A stretch of DNA of 64,000 nucleotides. Origin: Pseudolysinimonas kribbensis. Lineage in GTDB: Bacteria > Actinomycetota > Actinomycetes > Actinomycetales > Microbacteriaceae. A program made the translations under genes and the position numbers. The notes beneath the pieces were generated by a model. The model was not told the DNA's origin. It was given only the letters and a program-made list of their open reading frames with translations, and did no database searches. Shown one piece after another: positions 52,533 to 63,427 of this stretch. The stretch spans positions 1 to 64,000 of the forward strand of contig NZ_BSVB01000001.1 of NCBI RefSeq assembly GCF_030161895.1. Direction: 5' to 3'. Numbering within the stretch: the first letter of the stretch is position 1; each line of letters starts with the position of its first letter.

Positions 52533-55500
52533 CTACCGCAGATCGCGCATCCGGGCGGCCACGCCCCGTTCGCCGCTCGTGCGCCGCTCCCAGGTCGCCG
52601 CGATGACGATGAGCACGGCGCCGGCACTGGCGAGCGTGATCCACCACGGCGTCGAGCCGATCGAGCGGCCGATCTGCACCGCGAACACGACGATGTTCTC
52701 GATCGGCAGCACGGCGATGCCGAGCACGAACGGCGCCCCGAGCTTGAACAGCGAGCCGACCAGGATCGCGGCGAGCGCGAGCGCGATCACGAGGATGGCG
52801 CGCCAGGTCTGCGGATCGGTGCCGGTCGACAGCAGCGACGGCAGGAACACCGCCGCGATGCCCGGCGTCAGCAGCGCCCACGAGCCGGTGAACCCCACCG
52901 GCCAGCCGTTGGGCGTGGTGCGCAGGGGTCGGTCGACGATCGTGGTCGGCGCCATGGGACGCATACCGACGACACCCGCCGCGAGGAGGGCGATGCCGAG
53001 GGGCAGCGAGAACATCTCCACCCGCAGTTCGCGGGCACTCCACCCGGCGACGGCGACCGCCCACGCGGCGCCCCAGACGAGCCACACCGGCGGCAGGATC
53101 GTGGGGCCGCGTCGCGCTCGCCATGCGACGAGCACGACCCCGGCGAGCAGCGCGAGCATGAGGCCCCAGAGGGTCCAGATCGGCAGCCAGACATCGCGTG
53201 CCGACGCGATCGGCCCGGGGATCAGGAAGAGCGTGGCCGGCATAAGCACCCAGCGCGAGGCGCGGCCGGTGCGCTGCACGAGCATCCGGCCGGCGAATCC
53301 CGCGAACACGACCGCGACGATCGCGAGGCCGAGCACCGGGAGGACCAGCTGTGCCGAGGGGATCGCGACCGCGTCGCCCCGCACCGCCCACCGCACGCCC
53401 TGCACCGCGCCGGCCGCGGAGGCGACGATCGCGGCGGCGAGCACGGGCGCGTGGAGCCTCGCCAGCCGGCCGTGCCGATCCAGCCGGCCCGCCGCGAGGC
53501 GGGAGAGCACGAGCAGCACGAACGCACCGCCGAGCAGGCCGACCGTGCGCCAGGGCAGGATGCCGTCGCCAGGCCCGGCGACCGCGAGCAGCACGAGGGT
53601 CGGCAGCACCGCGCACGCCAGCCCGGTCGCCACGAGCGGCAGTCCCGCCCCGCCGCGCGCCGCGAGCAGAACCCCGACGAGCGCCAGCGCGAGAGCGGGC
53701 GGCAGCACGTAGGGCTCCGCCACCTGCACACCGGCCAGCCACAGCGCGCACCACAGGGCGCCGCTCCAGCACACGCCGGCGACCCACCAGCCGTAGCCGC
53801 GCTTCGCGAACGCCGCCGCGGCCGCGGCGCCGATGCCGAGGACGAGGAGCACGACGAACGTCGTACCGAGTCCGGCCGCCTGGCGCACGAGCGCGAGCAG
53901 CACCGCGATCGCCCCGGTGACGAGCGCCGAGGTCTCGATCGCGATGCGCGCCGCCACGGCATCCTGCGCCGCGAGTCCGTGCCGGGTGAGGCCCGCGGCG
54001 ATCGGAGTGGTGGCGCACAGGGTCGCCGCGACGATGACGGCGATGATCGGCAGCGTCACCGGCGAGCCGCTCTGGACCAGCAGCTGCGCGCCGAGGCACA
54101 CCACGACGACCGCGAGGGCGGGCACGAGCAGCGCCGCCGCGAGCGTGCGCACGACGCGGTTGAGCCCGGGGCGGCGGGTGAGCAGGAGGGTGAGCGCGAG
54201 CAGGAAGATCAGCCCGGTCGAGAGCGCGGTCCACCCGCTGCGCACGAACAGCACGGTCACGACGCCGATCAGGAACGGCACCGCGGTCACCACGAGCACG
54301 GCGTACCAGGCCCCCGCCCGCACCCGTCGCACGAGCGTGGCCGCGAGGCCCGCGACCGCGGCGAGCGACGCGGTGAGGCAGAGCACCGCGATCGACTCGA
54401 CGTCGGCCCGGGCCAGACCGGTGGCGAACACGACGAGCGCGTACGCGTAGCCGGCGGCGACGGTGTACGGCCGTAGTGCGCGGGGAGACGCGAGACCGAG
54501 CGGGATGAGCACCGCGACGATCGCGACCCCGACCGGCACGGTCAGCGGCCGCTCGATCCACGACGAGATGCCGGCGACGAGCAGCAGTGCGTGTCCCGCG
54601 ACGAGCACGGGGATGCGCAGCCAGGCCGGCGACCGGCGCGCCGCGGGTACGAGCAGCACCAGGATCCCGAGCACCAGGGCCATCGCGAGGGCCAGCACCG
54701 CGCCCGTCGTGCGGCTCCAGCCGGCCCAGGCGGCAAGGGTCAGGACGGTGCCGGCGCCGATCCAGAGACTGGAGATCCAGCCGGCACGGGCGAACCCGCC
54801 CTCACCGCGCCGGCGGGAGAGCAAGCCGGTGGCGGCCGCGCCGACCGCGGCGGCGGCCAGCCCGAGGATCGACCACCTGCCCGCGTCCGCGGGCAGCAGC
54901 ACGCCGGCCGATCCGAGCTCCAGCAGGCCCTCGACCGCCGCGGGCACGGCCGCCAGGGCGGCGACCGCGGTGGCACCCGCGAGCAGCTGAGGCCGTCGCA
55001 CCGAGCCGGGAAGGGGATCGCCGCCAGCAGCACGAGCACGATCGCGGTCGTGAGCGGCGCGAGCACGACGCGCGGTGCCGCGTCGTCCAGCGGCACGAAG
55101 GCGAGCTGGGCGACGGCGAGGGCGACCCACACGCCGGCCAGCACGCTCCACAGCCGGGGAGGCGATCCCGCGTGCCGAGCGCCGCGAGCACGGCCAGCGC
55201 CAGCAGGACGAGGCCCGCACCGAGCACGCGGGCTCCCGCGTCGTCGGCCCCGGAGCCGACGACGCGGAATCCATCGGGCGCCGGGAAGAACGGCAGCGTG
55301 AGCACCACGACCCCGGATGCCACCAGCTGCAGCGTGGTCGCCGTGCCGTGGTCGGCCCGCAGCTCCGATCCGAAGCGCCCGGCCGCGCGCCGCAGGAGGC
55401 GGTGGGCGCCCCACGCGACCAAACCCGCCGCGACGTGCCCGGCGTGCACCGCCCAGCCGTTCGTGAGCGCGTACCCGAACATCGCCGGCACGAGGACGAA

Positions 55501-56178
55501 GCCGACGATCGAGGTCCAGAGCCACACCCGCATCCGCACGAGCAGCGCGAGCCCGAACATGACGAGCGAGGCGAGCAGCGTGCCGACGGCGGCCGGCACC
55601 CATCCGCTCACGTCGAGCGGCGTCTTCTGCACCGCGGCCCAGATGTCGAGCACGACGAAGACCATGCCGAGAGCCCCGAGGGCCTCGGCCGACAACCGCA
55701 ATCGTCGTTGCATCATGAGCCACGACGCGCCGAGGAACAGCACGGTGAGCAGGGCGATGATCACCGTGCGGGCGGCGAAGGCGATATCGGGATTGAGGAA
55801 GGTGAAGACGATGCCCGCGACCGCGACGAGGGCGGCGCCGACGACCGCCAGGACGGATGGCACGCCGATCTGGCCCTGCGATCCCGGGGCGCGCGGCACC
55901 GCGGAGGTCGGCGATGGGCCGACCGGCGCCGTGGCGGGCACGGCCGCCGCCGCGCTCGCGAGCGGGGCCACCGGCAGCAGATCGATGAGTCGCTGCCGCT
56001 CCCGCAGGGCCTCGGCGGCCCGTTGCGACGCGGCGCGGACCCGCACGGCCTCCTCACCGCTCAGGATCGCGCGGCAGGTGCCGCACACGAGCGTGGGCTC
56101 GATGCGGGCACCGCATCGCGGGCAGACGGCGGTGCTGTCGACGTAGTCGGCCGCCTGGCGGCTCCATCCCTCCAGCAT
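52533..56178 (-). CDS. Giant multi-spanning membrane protein (SCO7613 C-terminal domain type), two frame breaks
   Basis: 1,215 residues when Cs are restored near 55161 (CCCC) and 55009 (CCC). An N-terminal zinc ribbon (CPRCG ... CGTC, residues 19-35) is followed by more than 30 predicted membrane segments almost to the C-terminus. It resembles the SCO7613-type membrane proteins of actinobacteria, with no known function. The first 66 codons (55980-56178) lie inside the duplicated unit and reappear, truncated, at 61054. Confidence 0.82.
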
Positions 56179-56296
56179 CCCCGGAGTCTAGGGTGAGGCC
56201 GGCTCGGAACCGTCCGGACTGCCCGGCCTGTGGATTGGCCCCGCCCGCGACGCCCCCTGTGCGGAGGCACCCTCCGGCTGGGCGTAGCGTTGAGTC

Positions 56297-57185
56297 ATGC
56301 GTTTCGGATTCCACTTCATGGACTTCACCATTCCCGGCGAGCCGGCGACGATCGCCCCGATGATGCGCGACACCGCGATCGCGGCCGAGCAGATCGGGGC
56401 CTCGTGGTTCAGCGTCATGGACCACTACTTCCAGATGGAGCAGTTCCGCACGGCCCACGATCCGATGCTCGAGGGCTACACCGCCCTCGGTTTCGTCGCC
56501 GGCGTGACGAGCCGGATGAAGCTCGGCACGATCGTGACGGGCGTCACATATCGGCATCCGGCGCTCCTGGCGAAGATCGCGACGACGCTCGACGTGCTGA
56601 GCGGCGGCCGCGCCTTCCTCGGCATCGGCGCCGCCTGGTACGAGCGCGAGCACCTCGCGCTCGGCGTGCCGTTCCCGCCGCTGGCGGAGCGGTTCGAGCG
56701 GCTCGAGGAGGCGGTGCAGATCGCGCTGCAGATGTGGAGCGACGACGACGGCCCGTACGAGGGCACGCACTACCGGCTGGCGGAGACGATCAACCGCCCG
56801 GCGCCGATCCAGGCGCCCCACCCCCGATCGTCATCGGCGGGTCGGGGAGCGCAAGACGCTGCGCCTGGTCGCGCAGTACGCGCAGGGCTGCAACCTCATC
56901 GCCTCCGACGTCGAGGCGGTCGCGCACAAGCTCCAGGTGCTCCGTGAGCACTGCGATCGGCTCGGCACCGACTACGCCGCCATCGAGAAGACCGTGCAGG
57001 GACCGATCGTGGCCGACCCGCTGACCGATCCGAATGCCTTCCTGCGCTCCGCGGAGCAGCTGGCCGCCCTGGGGGTCGAGCACGTTCACCTCCGCGCGGC
57101 CGGTCCCGACATGGCCGGCTTCGTGGGGCGCGTCGGCGACACCATCGCCGAGCGGCTCGCCGCGATCCGGCCCGCTGCAGGGTAG
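56297..57185 (+). CDS. LLM-class F420-dependent oxidoreductase, two frame breaks (copy 1)
   Basis: Luciferase-like TIM barrel, 296 residues after adding a C near 56825 (CCCCC) and a G near 56846 (GGGG), restoring PPIVIGGSGERKTLRLV. MDHYFQME, LGTIVTGVTYRHPA and GIGAAWYEREH are typical of F420-binding LLM oxidoreductases. Substrate unknown. TAGCGT is 7 nt before ATG 56297. Both breaks recur at the same places in the second copy. Confidence 0.87.
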
Positions 57186-57242
57186 GCGGGGCAGGTTCGG
57201 ACCCGCGCGGGGCGCCGATCGAGCGGGGTATCGTCCTGAGTC

Positions 57243-58297
57243 ATGCGCGACGGTGACCGGGTCCGCGAGCTGTTCGGCATCGATGCCCCGATCGTGCTCG
57301 CCCCCTTCGGCGGCCTGTCCGCGGTGGAGCTCACGGCCGCGGTCAGTGAGCTCGGCGGCCTCGGCTCCTACGGTCTCTACGGGTACGAGCCGGAGCGGAT
57401 CGCCGAGACCGTCCGAGCGATCCGCGCCGCGACCCCGCGACCCTTCGCACTGAACCTGTGGCTGCCGATGGGCGACGAGATCGACCCGCAGCATGCCGAA
57501 TGGGACGCCGCGATGGCCGTCGTCGCGCCGTTCTTCCACGAGCTCGGCGTCGATGTGCCGCCCCTGCCGGCCCGGTTCCTGCCGGACATCGCCGAACAGG
57601 TGGATGCCGTCATCGCCGCGCGCCCGGCCGCGCTCAGCGTCGTCTTCGGCGTCCCCTCGCCGGAGCTGGTCGAGCGGGTGCACGCCGCGGGCATCCGCGT
57701 GGTCGGCACGGCGACGACGGTCGACGAGGCGGTCGCGCTCGAAGCAGGCGGGGTGGATGCCGTGGTCGCGACCGGAGCCGAGGCGGCCGGTCACCGGGTC
57801 TCCTTCCTGCACCGCGCGGAGGACTCGCTCGTCGGGGGTCTCGCGCTGATCCCGCAGGTCGCGGATGCGGTGAGCGTTCCCGTGATCGCGGCCGGCGGCA
57901 TCGCCGACCGGCGCGGCGTCGCGGCCGCGTTCGCTCTGGACGCCGAGGGCGTGCAGGTCGGTACGGCGTTCCTTCACACGCGCCAGTCCGCCGCGAATGC
58001 GGCCCACCGGGACGCGATCGCCCGGACACCGGCGCACGGCACGGTGCTGACCCGGGCGATGAGCGGGCGGCTCGCCCGGGGGCTCCCAACCGCGCGGTCC
58101 GCACGATCGAGGCGGGCGCCGCGATCGCCGCGTTCCCGGCGCAGAACTGGCTCACCGGCCGCTTCCGTGCGGAGGCCGGCCGCCGCGAACGGGGGACCTC
58201 CAGTCGCTGTGGCTCGGGCAATCGGCACCTCGCGACCGCGACCGAGGCCGCGGAGGTGTTCCGGGAGCTCCTGGGCGGCGTGCCCGGCATCCGGTAG
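57243..58297 (+). CDS. Nitronate monooxygenase, four bases short (copy 1)
   Basis: FMN TIM-barrel enzyme, 352 residues if a C (near 58087), a G (near 58195) and two Cs (near 58229) are restored, giving GLPNRAVRTIEAG and GDLQSLWLGQSAPLA. FGVPSPELVERVHAAG, TGAEAAGHRV and VIAAGGIADRRGVAAAFALDAEGVQVGT-like phosphate site segments define the family. Oxidises nitronates or nitroalkanes. Confidence 0.87.
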
Positions 58298-58352
58298 CCG
58301 ACCGGCGAGAGCGGCCCCAGCCGGGGTCGGATGCCGCTGCGAGACTGGCCGC

Positions 58353-59273
58353 ATGCCCGAGTACCGCGCCCGCTTCGACGCCCGGATCGATTTCCTGAAC
58401 GGCGGCGGCCTCACCGCCGAGGGCTTCCGGCTCGACCTGCCGTCCCGGGACGTCGCCGAATCGGAGATCGGGCGGCTGCTGGTGCAGCACCTCGGTCTCG
58501 CGATGGTCGGCTCGGTCGTCCTCACGGGCCTGGAGATCGTCGAGGAGGCGCACAAGGGATCGCGCGGGGTGATCGAGGCGCCGGCGGAGACCGACGCGTG
58601 GCACGTCGTCGACCTCAGCCACCCGATCTCCGAGGGCCTGGTCACCCTGCCCGGCATCCCGGCTCCGGTCATCACGCCGCTTCTCACGCATGCCGACTCG
58701 GTCGCGCGGTACGCGCCCGGCACGGTGTTCGCGATGGATGTCATCACGATCGCCGGGAACACGGGGACCTACCTCGACAGCCCGTACCACCGCTATCCGC
58801 ACGGACCCGATCTGTCCGGCCTCGATCTGGCGACCCTGGTCGACCTCCCGGCCGAGGTGTTCCACCTCGACGACGTGACGGGGCGCGAGATCCCGGCCAG
58901 CCTGTTCCTCGACCGCGACGTGCGGGGCAGGGCGGTGCTGCTGCACACCGGATGGTCGCGGCACTTCGGCACGCCCGCGTACGCGAACGGCGCGCCGTAC
59001 CTGGGCGCGGAGGCCGCGGACCACCTCGCCGAGCAGGGCGCGACGCTCGTGGGCATCGACTCGGTCAACATCGACGACATGTCCCCGGATGCCGGGGGCG
59101 AGCGGCCGGCCCACACCCGTCTGCTGGGCGACGGCATCCACGTCGTCGAGCACCTCACCGGCCTCGCGCAGCTGCCGCCGAGCGGATCGCGGTTCACCGC
59201 GGCGCCGCTGAACATCCGCGGTCTCGGCACGTCGCCCGTGCGCGCATTCGCCCGCGTGCCCATGCCCGCGTAG
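58353..59273 (+). CDS. Cyclase / arylformamidase-family metal hydrolase with N-terminal extension (copy 1)
   Basis: Intact, 306 residues. Residues 1-72 form a small alpha/beta domain not seen in minimal cyclases. The cyclase domain starts at VVDLSHPISEG. The usual HxGTHxDxPxH metal motif reads NTGTYLDSPYH, so two of the His positions are Asn and Tyr. Activity on a formyl-amide or cyclic substrate is possible but not assured. ATG 58353. Confidence 0.82.
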   Translation: MPEYRARFDARIDFLNGGGLTAEGFRLDLPSRDVAESEIGRLLVQHLGLAMVGSVVLTGLEIVEEAHKGSRGVIEAPAETDAWHVVDLSHPISEGLVTLPGIPAPVITPLLTHADSVARYAPGTVFAMDVITIAGNTGTYLDSPYHRYPHGPDLSGLDLATLVDLPAEVFHLDDVTGREIPASLFLDRDVRGRAVLLHTGWSRHFGTPAYANGAPYLGAEAADHLAEQGATLVGIDSVNIDDMSPDAGGERPAHTRLLGDGIHVVEHLTGLAQLPPSGSRFTAAPLNIRGLGTSPVRAFARVPMPA

Positions 59274-59301
59274 CCGCGCGCCGCCGGCCGAGAGAACGAA
59301 G

Positions 59302-59329
59302 AAGGCCCCGGAGCGGACTCCGGGGCCTT
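59302..59329 (-). terminator. Rho-independent terminator of tRNA-Leu
   Basis: AAGGCCCCGGAG and CTCCGGGGCCTT form a 12-bp stem with a 4-nt loop. On the minus strand it is followed by a T-rich tail (CTTCGTTCTCT), so it ends the tRNA transcript; on the plus strand it follows the cyclase by 28 bp and may also act there. Confidence 0.88.
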
Positions 59330-59353
59330 CGGTCTCTGCGAACAGAGCCCTCG

Positions 59354-59437
59354 TGCGCGAGGGGGACTTGAACCCCCACGCCCTATACGGGCACTAGCAC
59401 CTCAAGCTAGCGCGTCTGCCATTTCCGCCACCCGCGC
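59354..59437 (-). tRNA. tRNA-Leu (anticodon GAG), one base short
   Basis: Class II tRNA. 5' acceptor GCGCGGG, anticodon arm CTAGC-TTGAGGT-GCTAG with GAG at 34-36, long variable arm GCCC-GTATA-GGGC and T loop TTCAAGT. The T stem uses all five Cs before TCGCGCA, so the 3' acceptor strand is one C short of pairing with GCGCGGG: a CCCCCC run read as CCCCC would explain it. No encoded CCA. Confidence 0.92.
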
Positions 59438-59500
59438 GAGGTGGTCGCCTTGTGGACGACCGAGTGTCGAGATTAGCACCTCGCCGGTTAGCGTGAGGAC

Positions 59501-60807
59501 ATGGCCGCCCACCCCGACGCCCCCTCGAGGACACCGCGCGCATCGCGCGCGACCTCATCCGGATCGACACCACGAACTGGGGTGCGGGCCGGTCGAAGGG
59601 CGAGACCGAGGCCGCCGAGTACGTGGCCGCCGAGCTGCGCCGGCTCGGCCTTCAGCCCACGCTCTGGGACGCCGCCGAGCGCCGCACGAGCGTCGTCGCG
59701 CGGGTGCCGGGTCGCGATCCGGAGCGCGCCGCCCTCGTCGTGCACGGGCACCTCGACGTCGTGCCGGCCGACCCCGCGAACTGGAGCGTCGACCCGTTCG
59801 GCGGCGAGATCCGCGACGGGATGCTGTGGGGCCGCGGGGCCGTCGACATGAAGAACATGGACGCGATGATCCTCACCGCGCTCGGCGACCTGCACGCCGC
59901 GGGGGAGCAGCCGGCGCGCGACCTCGTGGTGGCGTTCTTCGCCGACGAGGAGAACGGCGGGGTGTTCGGCTCGCATCCGGCCGTCGTGCAGCATCCGGAG
60001 TGGTTCGCGGGCGCGACGGAGGCGATCAGCGAGGTCGGCGGCTACTCGGTCGACATCGGCGGCACCCGCGCCTATTTGCTGCAGACGGGGGAGAAGGCGC
60101 TCTCCTGGATCAAGCTGACCGCGCGCGGGACGGCGGCGCACGGGTCGCGGGTCATCCGCGACAACGCCGTCACGAAGCTCGCGCGCGCTGTCGCCACCCT
60201 CGGTGCCGAGGAGTGGCCGCTGCACATGACCTCCACGACGACGCAGCTGGTGGGGGAGCTGCGCGGCATCCTCGGGCTCCCCGACGACGCGGAGCCCGAC
60301 GAGGTCGTGCTCGCGACCGGCACCGCGGCCGGGTTCCTGCAGGCGACCCTGCGGGTGACCGGCAACCCGACCGTGCTCGAGGCCGGCTACAAGCACAACG
60401 TGATCCCCGACACGGCGAGCGCCCTCGTCGACCTGCGCCCCTTCGCCGGCCAGGAGGACGAGGTGCTCGACCGGGTGCGCGAGCTCATCGGCCCCGACAT
60501 CGAGCTCGAGGTGCTGCACCACGACATCGGGCTCGAGTTCCCGTTCGAGGGGGCGCTCGTGGAGAAGATGACGGCCACGCTGCAGCGGCACGATCCCGGT
60601 GCGCCCGTGCTGCCGTACCTCATGAGCGGCGGCACCGACAACAAGGCGCTGGCCGAACTCGGCATCACCGGCTACGGTTTCGCCCCGCTGCGGCTGGATG
60701 CCGGACTCGACTTCCCGGCGATGTTCCACGGCGTCGACGAGCGCGTGCCGCTCGCTGCGCTCGAGTTCGGCCGCGCGGTCCTTGCGGACTTCCTCAGGGA
60801 CTGCTGA
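59501..60807 (+). CDS. M20/M25/M40 family dinuclear zinc peptidase, one frame break
   Basis: 435 residues after adding a C near 59523 (CCCCC; restores DAPLEDTARIARDL). Zinc and catalytic residues are in HGHLDVVPAD, GRGAVDMKN and FADEENGG; SGGTDNKAL and FHGVDERV complete the set. It hydrolyses an N-acyl amino acid or dipeptide. TAGCGT lies 7 nt before ATG 59501. Divergent from tRNA-Leu. Confidence 0.9.
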
Positions 60808-60855
60808 GAGCCCGGGGCGCGATCGCCGAGCGCCGGTCTGCCAGAATCGTCGCTC

Positions 60856-61062
60856 GTGGACACCTGGCTCGAAGCGATCATCCTCGGCATCGTGCAGGGT
60901 CTGACCGAATTCCTGCCGATCTCCTCCAGCGCCCACCTGCGGATCGCGTCGACCCTCATGGGCACCGGCAAGGACCCGGGGGCCGCGTTCATCGTGTTCG
61001 GCATCCTGCTCGGCGTCCTCGACCTGCTGGGCAAGCGGATCTACCGGCTGCGTGATCGATGA
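60856..61062 (+). pseudogene. uppP: Undecaprenyl-diphosphatase fragment: internally deleted and cut by repeat junction
   Basis: UppP start ([18 protein letters not shown]) is clear, but GAAF, which should lead into TAI(S/T)Q, jumps to [23 protein letters not shown], a segment normally about 90 residues later. The frame then ends at the repeat junction (61053). A complete uppP, which recycles the wall lipid carrier, presumably lies past the second repeat copy. GTG 60856 start. Confidence 0.75.
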
Positions 61063-61252
61063 GTCGCTGCCGCTCCCGCAGGGCCTCGGCGGCCCGTTGC
61101 GACGCGGCGCGGACCCGCACGGCCTCCTCACCGCTCAGGATCGCGCGGCAGGTGCCGCACACGAGCGTGGGCTCGATGCGGGCACCGCATCGCGGGCAGA
61201 CGGCGGTGCTGTCGACGTAGTCGGCCGCCTGGCGGCTCCATCCCTCCAGCAT
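60989..61252 (-). pseudogene. Truncated copy of the SCO7613-type gene start
   Basis: Residues 1-66 are identical to the gene at 52533-56178, including the zinc ribbon; after RQRLID at the junction (61054) the frame reads into antisense uppP and stops. It is a product of the tandem repeat, not a separate gene. Confidence 0.88.
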
Positions 61253-61370
61253 CCCCGGAGTCTAGGGTGAGGCCGGCTCGGAACCGTCCGGACTGCCCGG
61301 CCTGTGGATTGGCCCCGCCCGCGACGCCCCCTGTGCGGAGGCACCCTCCGGCTGGGCGTAGCGTTGAGTC

Positions 61371-62259
61371 ATGCGTTTCGGATTCCACTTCATGGACTTC
61401 ACCATTCCCGGCGAGCCGGCGACGATCGCCCCGATGATGCGCGACACCGCGATCGCGGCCGAGCAGATCGGGGCCTCGTGGTTCAGCGTCATGGACCACT
61501 ACTTCCAGATGGAGCAGTTCCGCACGGCCCACGATCCGATGCTCGAGGGCTACACCGCCCTCGGTTTCGTCGCCGGCGTGACGAGCCGGATGAAGCTCGG
61601 CACGATCGTGACGGGCGTCACATATCGGCATCCGGCGCTCCTGGCGAAGATCGCGACGACGCTCGACGTGCTGAGCGGCGGCCGCGCCTTCCTCGGCATC
61701 GGCGCCGCCTGGTACGAGCGCGAGCACCTCGCGCTCGGCGTGCCGTTCCCGCCGCTGGCGGAGCGGTTCGAGCGGCTCGAGGAGGCGGTGCAGATCGCGC
61801 TGCAGATGTGGAGCGACGACGACGGCCCGTACGAGGGCACGCACTACCGGCTGGCGGAGACGATCAACCGCCCGGCGCCGATCCAGGCGCCCCACCCCCG
61901 ATCGTCATCGGCGGGTCGGGGAGCGCAAGACGCTGCGCCTGGTCGCGCAGTACGCGCAGGGCTGCAACCTCATCGCCTCCGACGTCGAGGCGGTCGCGCA
62001 CAAGCTCCAGGTGCTCCGTGAGCACTGCGATCGGCTCGGCACCGACTACGCCGCCATCGAGAAGACCGTGCAGGGACCGATCGTGGCCGACCCGCTGACC
62101 GATCCGAATGCCTTCCTGCGCTCCGCGGAGCAGCTGGCCGCCCTGGGGGTCGAGCACGTTCACCTCCGCGCGGCCGGTCCCGACATGGCCGGCTTCGTGG
62201 GGCGCGTCGGCGACACCATCGCCGAGCGGCTCGCCGCGATCCGGCCCGCTGCAGGGTAG
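61371..62259 (+). CDS. LLM-class F420-dependent oxidoreductase, copy 2, two frame breaks
   Basis: Identical to 56297-57185, including the two frame breaks at the CCCCC and GGGG runs (61899 and 61920). See copy 1 for function. Confidence 0.85.
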
Positions 62260-62316
62260 GCGGGGCAGGTTCGGACCCGCGCGGGGCGCCGATCGAGCGG
62301 GGTATCGTCCTGAGTC

Positions 62317-63372
62317 ATGCGCGACGGTGACCGGGTCCGCGAGCTGTTCGGCATCGATGCCCCGATCGTGCTCGCCCCCTTCGGCGGCCTGTCCGCGGTG
62401 GAGCTCACGGCCGCGGTCAGTGAGCTCGGCGGCCTCGGCTCCTACGGTCTCTACGGGTACGAGCCGGAGCGGATCGCCGAGACCGTCCGAGCGATCCGCG
62501 CCGCGACCCCGCGACCCTTCGCACTGAACCTGTGGCTGCCGATGGGCGACGAGATCGACCCGCAGCATGCCGAATGGGACGCCGCGATGGCCGTCGTCGC
62601 GCCGTTCTTCCACGAGCTCGGCGTCGATGTGCCGCCCCTGCCGGCCCGGTTCCTGCCGGACATCGCCGAACAGGTGGATGCCGTCATCGCCGCGCGCCCG
62701 GCCGCGCTCAGCGTCGTCTTCGGCGTCCCCTCGCCGGAGCTGGTCGAGCGGGTGCACGCCGCGGGCATCCGCGTGGTCGGCACGGCGACGACGGTCGACG
62801 AGGCGGTCGCGCTCGAAGCAGGCGGGGTGGATGCCGTGGTCGCGACCGGAGCCGAGGCGGCCGGTCACCGGGTCTCCTTCCTGCACCGCGCGGAGGACTC
62901 GCTCGTCGGGGGTCTCGCGCTGATCCCGCAGGTCGCGGATGCGGTGAGCGTTCCCGTGATCGCGGCCGGCGGCATCGCCGACCGGCGCGGCGTCGCGGCC
63001 GCGTTCGCTCTGGACGCCGAGGGCGTGCAGGTCGGTACGGCGTTCCTTCACACGCGCCAGTCCGCCGCGAATGCGGCCCACCGGGACGCGATCGCCCGGA
63101 CACCGGCGCACGGCACGGTGCTGACCCGGGCGATGAGCGGGCGGCTCGCCCGGGGGCTCCCAACCGCGCGGTCCGCACGATCGAGGCGGGCGCCGCGATC
63201 GCCGCGTTCCCGGCGCAGAACTGGCTCACCGGCCGCTTCCGTGCGGAGGCCGGCCGCCGCGAACGGGGGACCTCCAGTCGCTGTGGCTCGGGCAATCGGC
63301 ACCCTCGCGACCGCGACCGAGGCCGCGGAGGTGTTCCGGGAGCTCCTGGGCGGCGTGCCCGGCATCCGGTAG
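62317..63372 (+). CDS. Nitronate monooxygenase, copy 2, three bases short
   Basis: As copy 1 but with one more C at 63302-63304. The three losses cancel, so a continuous 351-residue frame exists, yet residues about 282-340 are read out of phase and do not match the family. The open frame is therefore misleading. Confidence 0.85.
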   Translation: MRDGDRVRELFGIDAPIVLAPFGGLSAVELTAAVSELGGLGSYGLYGYEPERIAETVRAIRAATPRPFALNLWLPMGDEIDPQHAEWDAAMAVVAPFFHELGVDVPPLPARFLPDIAEQVDAVIAARPAALSVVFGVPSPELVERVHAAGIRVVGTATTVDEAVALEAGGVDAVVATGAEAAGHRVSFLHRAEDSLVGGLALIPQVADAVSVPVIAAGGIADRRGVAAAFALDAEGVQVGTAFLHTRQSAANAAHRDAIARTPAHGTVLTRAMSGRLARGLPTARSARSRRAPRSPRSRRRTGSPAASVRRPAAANGGPPVAVARAIGTLATATEAAEVFRELLGGVPGIR

Positions 63373-63427
63373 CCGACCGGCGAGAGCGGCCCCAGCCGGG
63401 GTCGGATGCCGCTGCGAGACTGGCCGC

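Larger units (their letters stand above)
55980..61053. repeat. Tandem repeat unit, copy 1 (5,074 bp)
   Basis: This unit runs from inside the SCO7613-type gene to inside uppP. The sequence from 61054 to the window end repeats 55980-58925 with one difference: CC at 58228-58229 against CCC at 63302-63304. Direct orientation, no IS or long flanking repeats; only GATCG is shared at the junction. Confidence 0.95.

Noticed and set aside
62317-63372. Nitronate monooxygenase copy 2 as an intact gene
   Set aside because: Three losses cancel, but the segment between them is out of phase and does not match the family.
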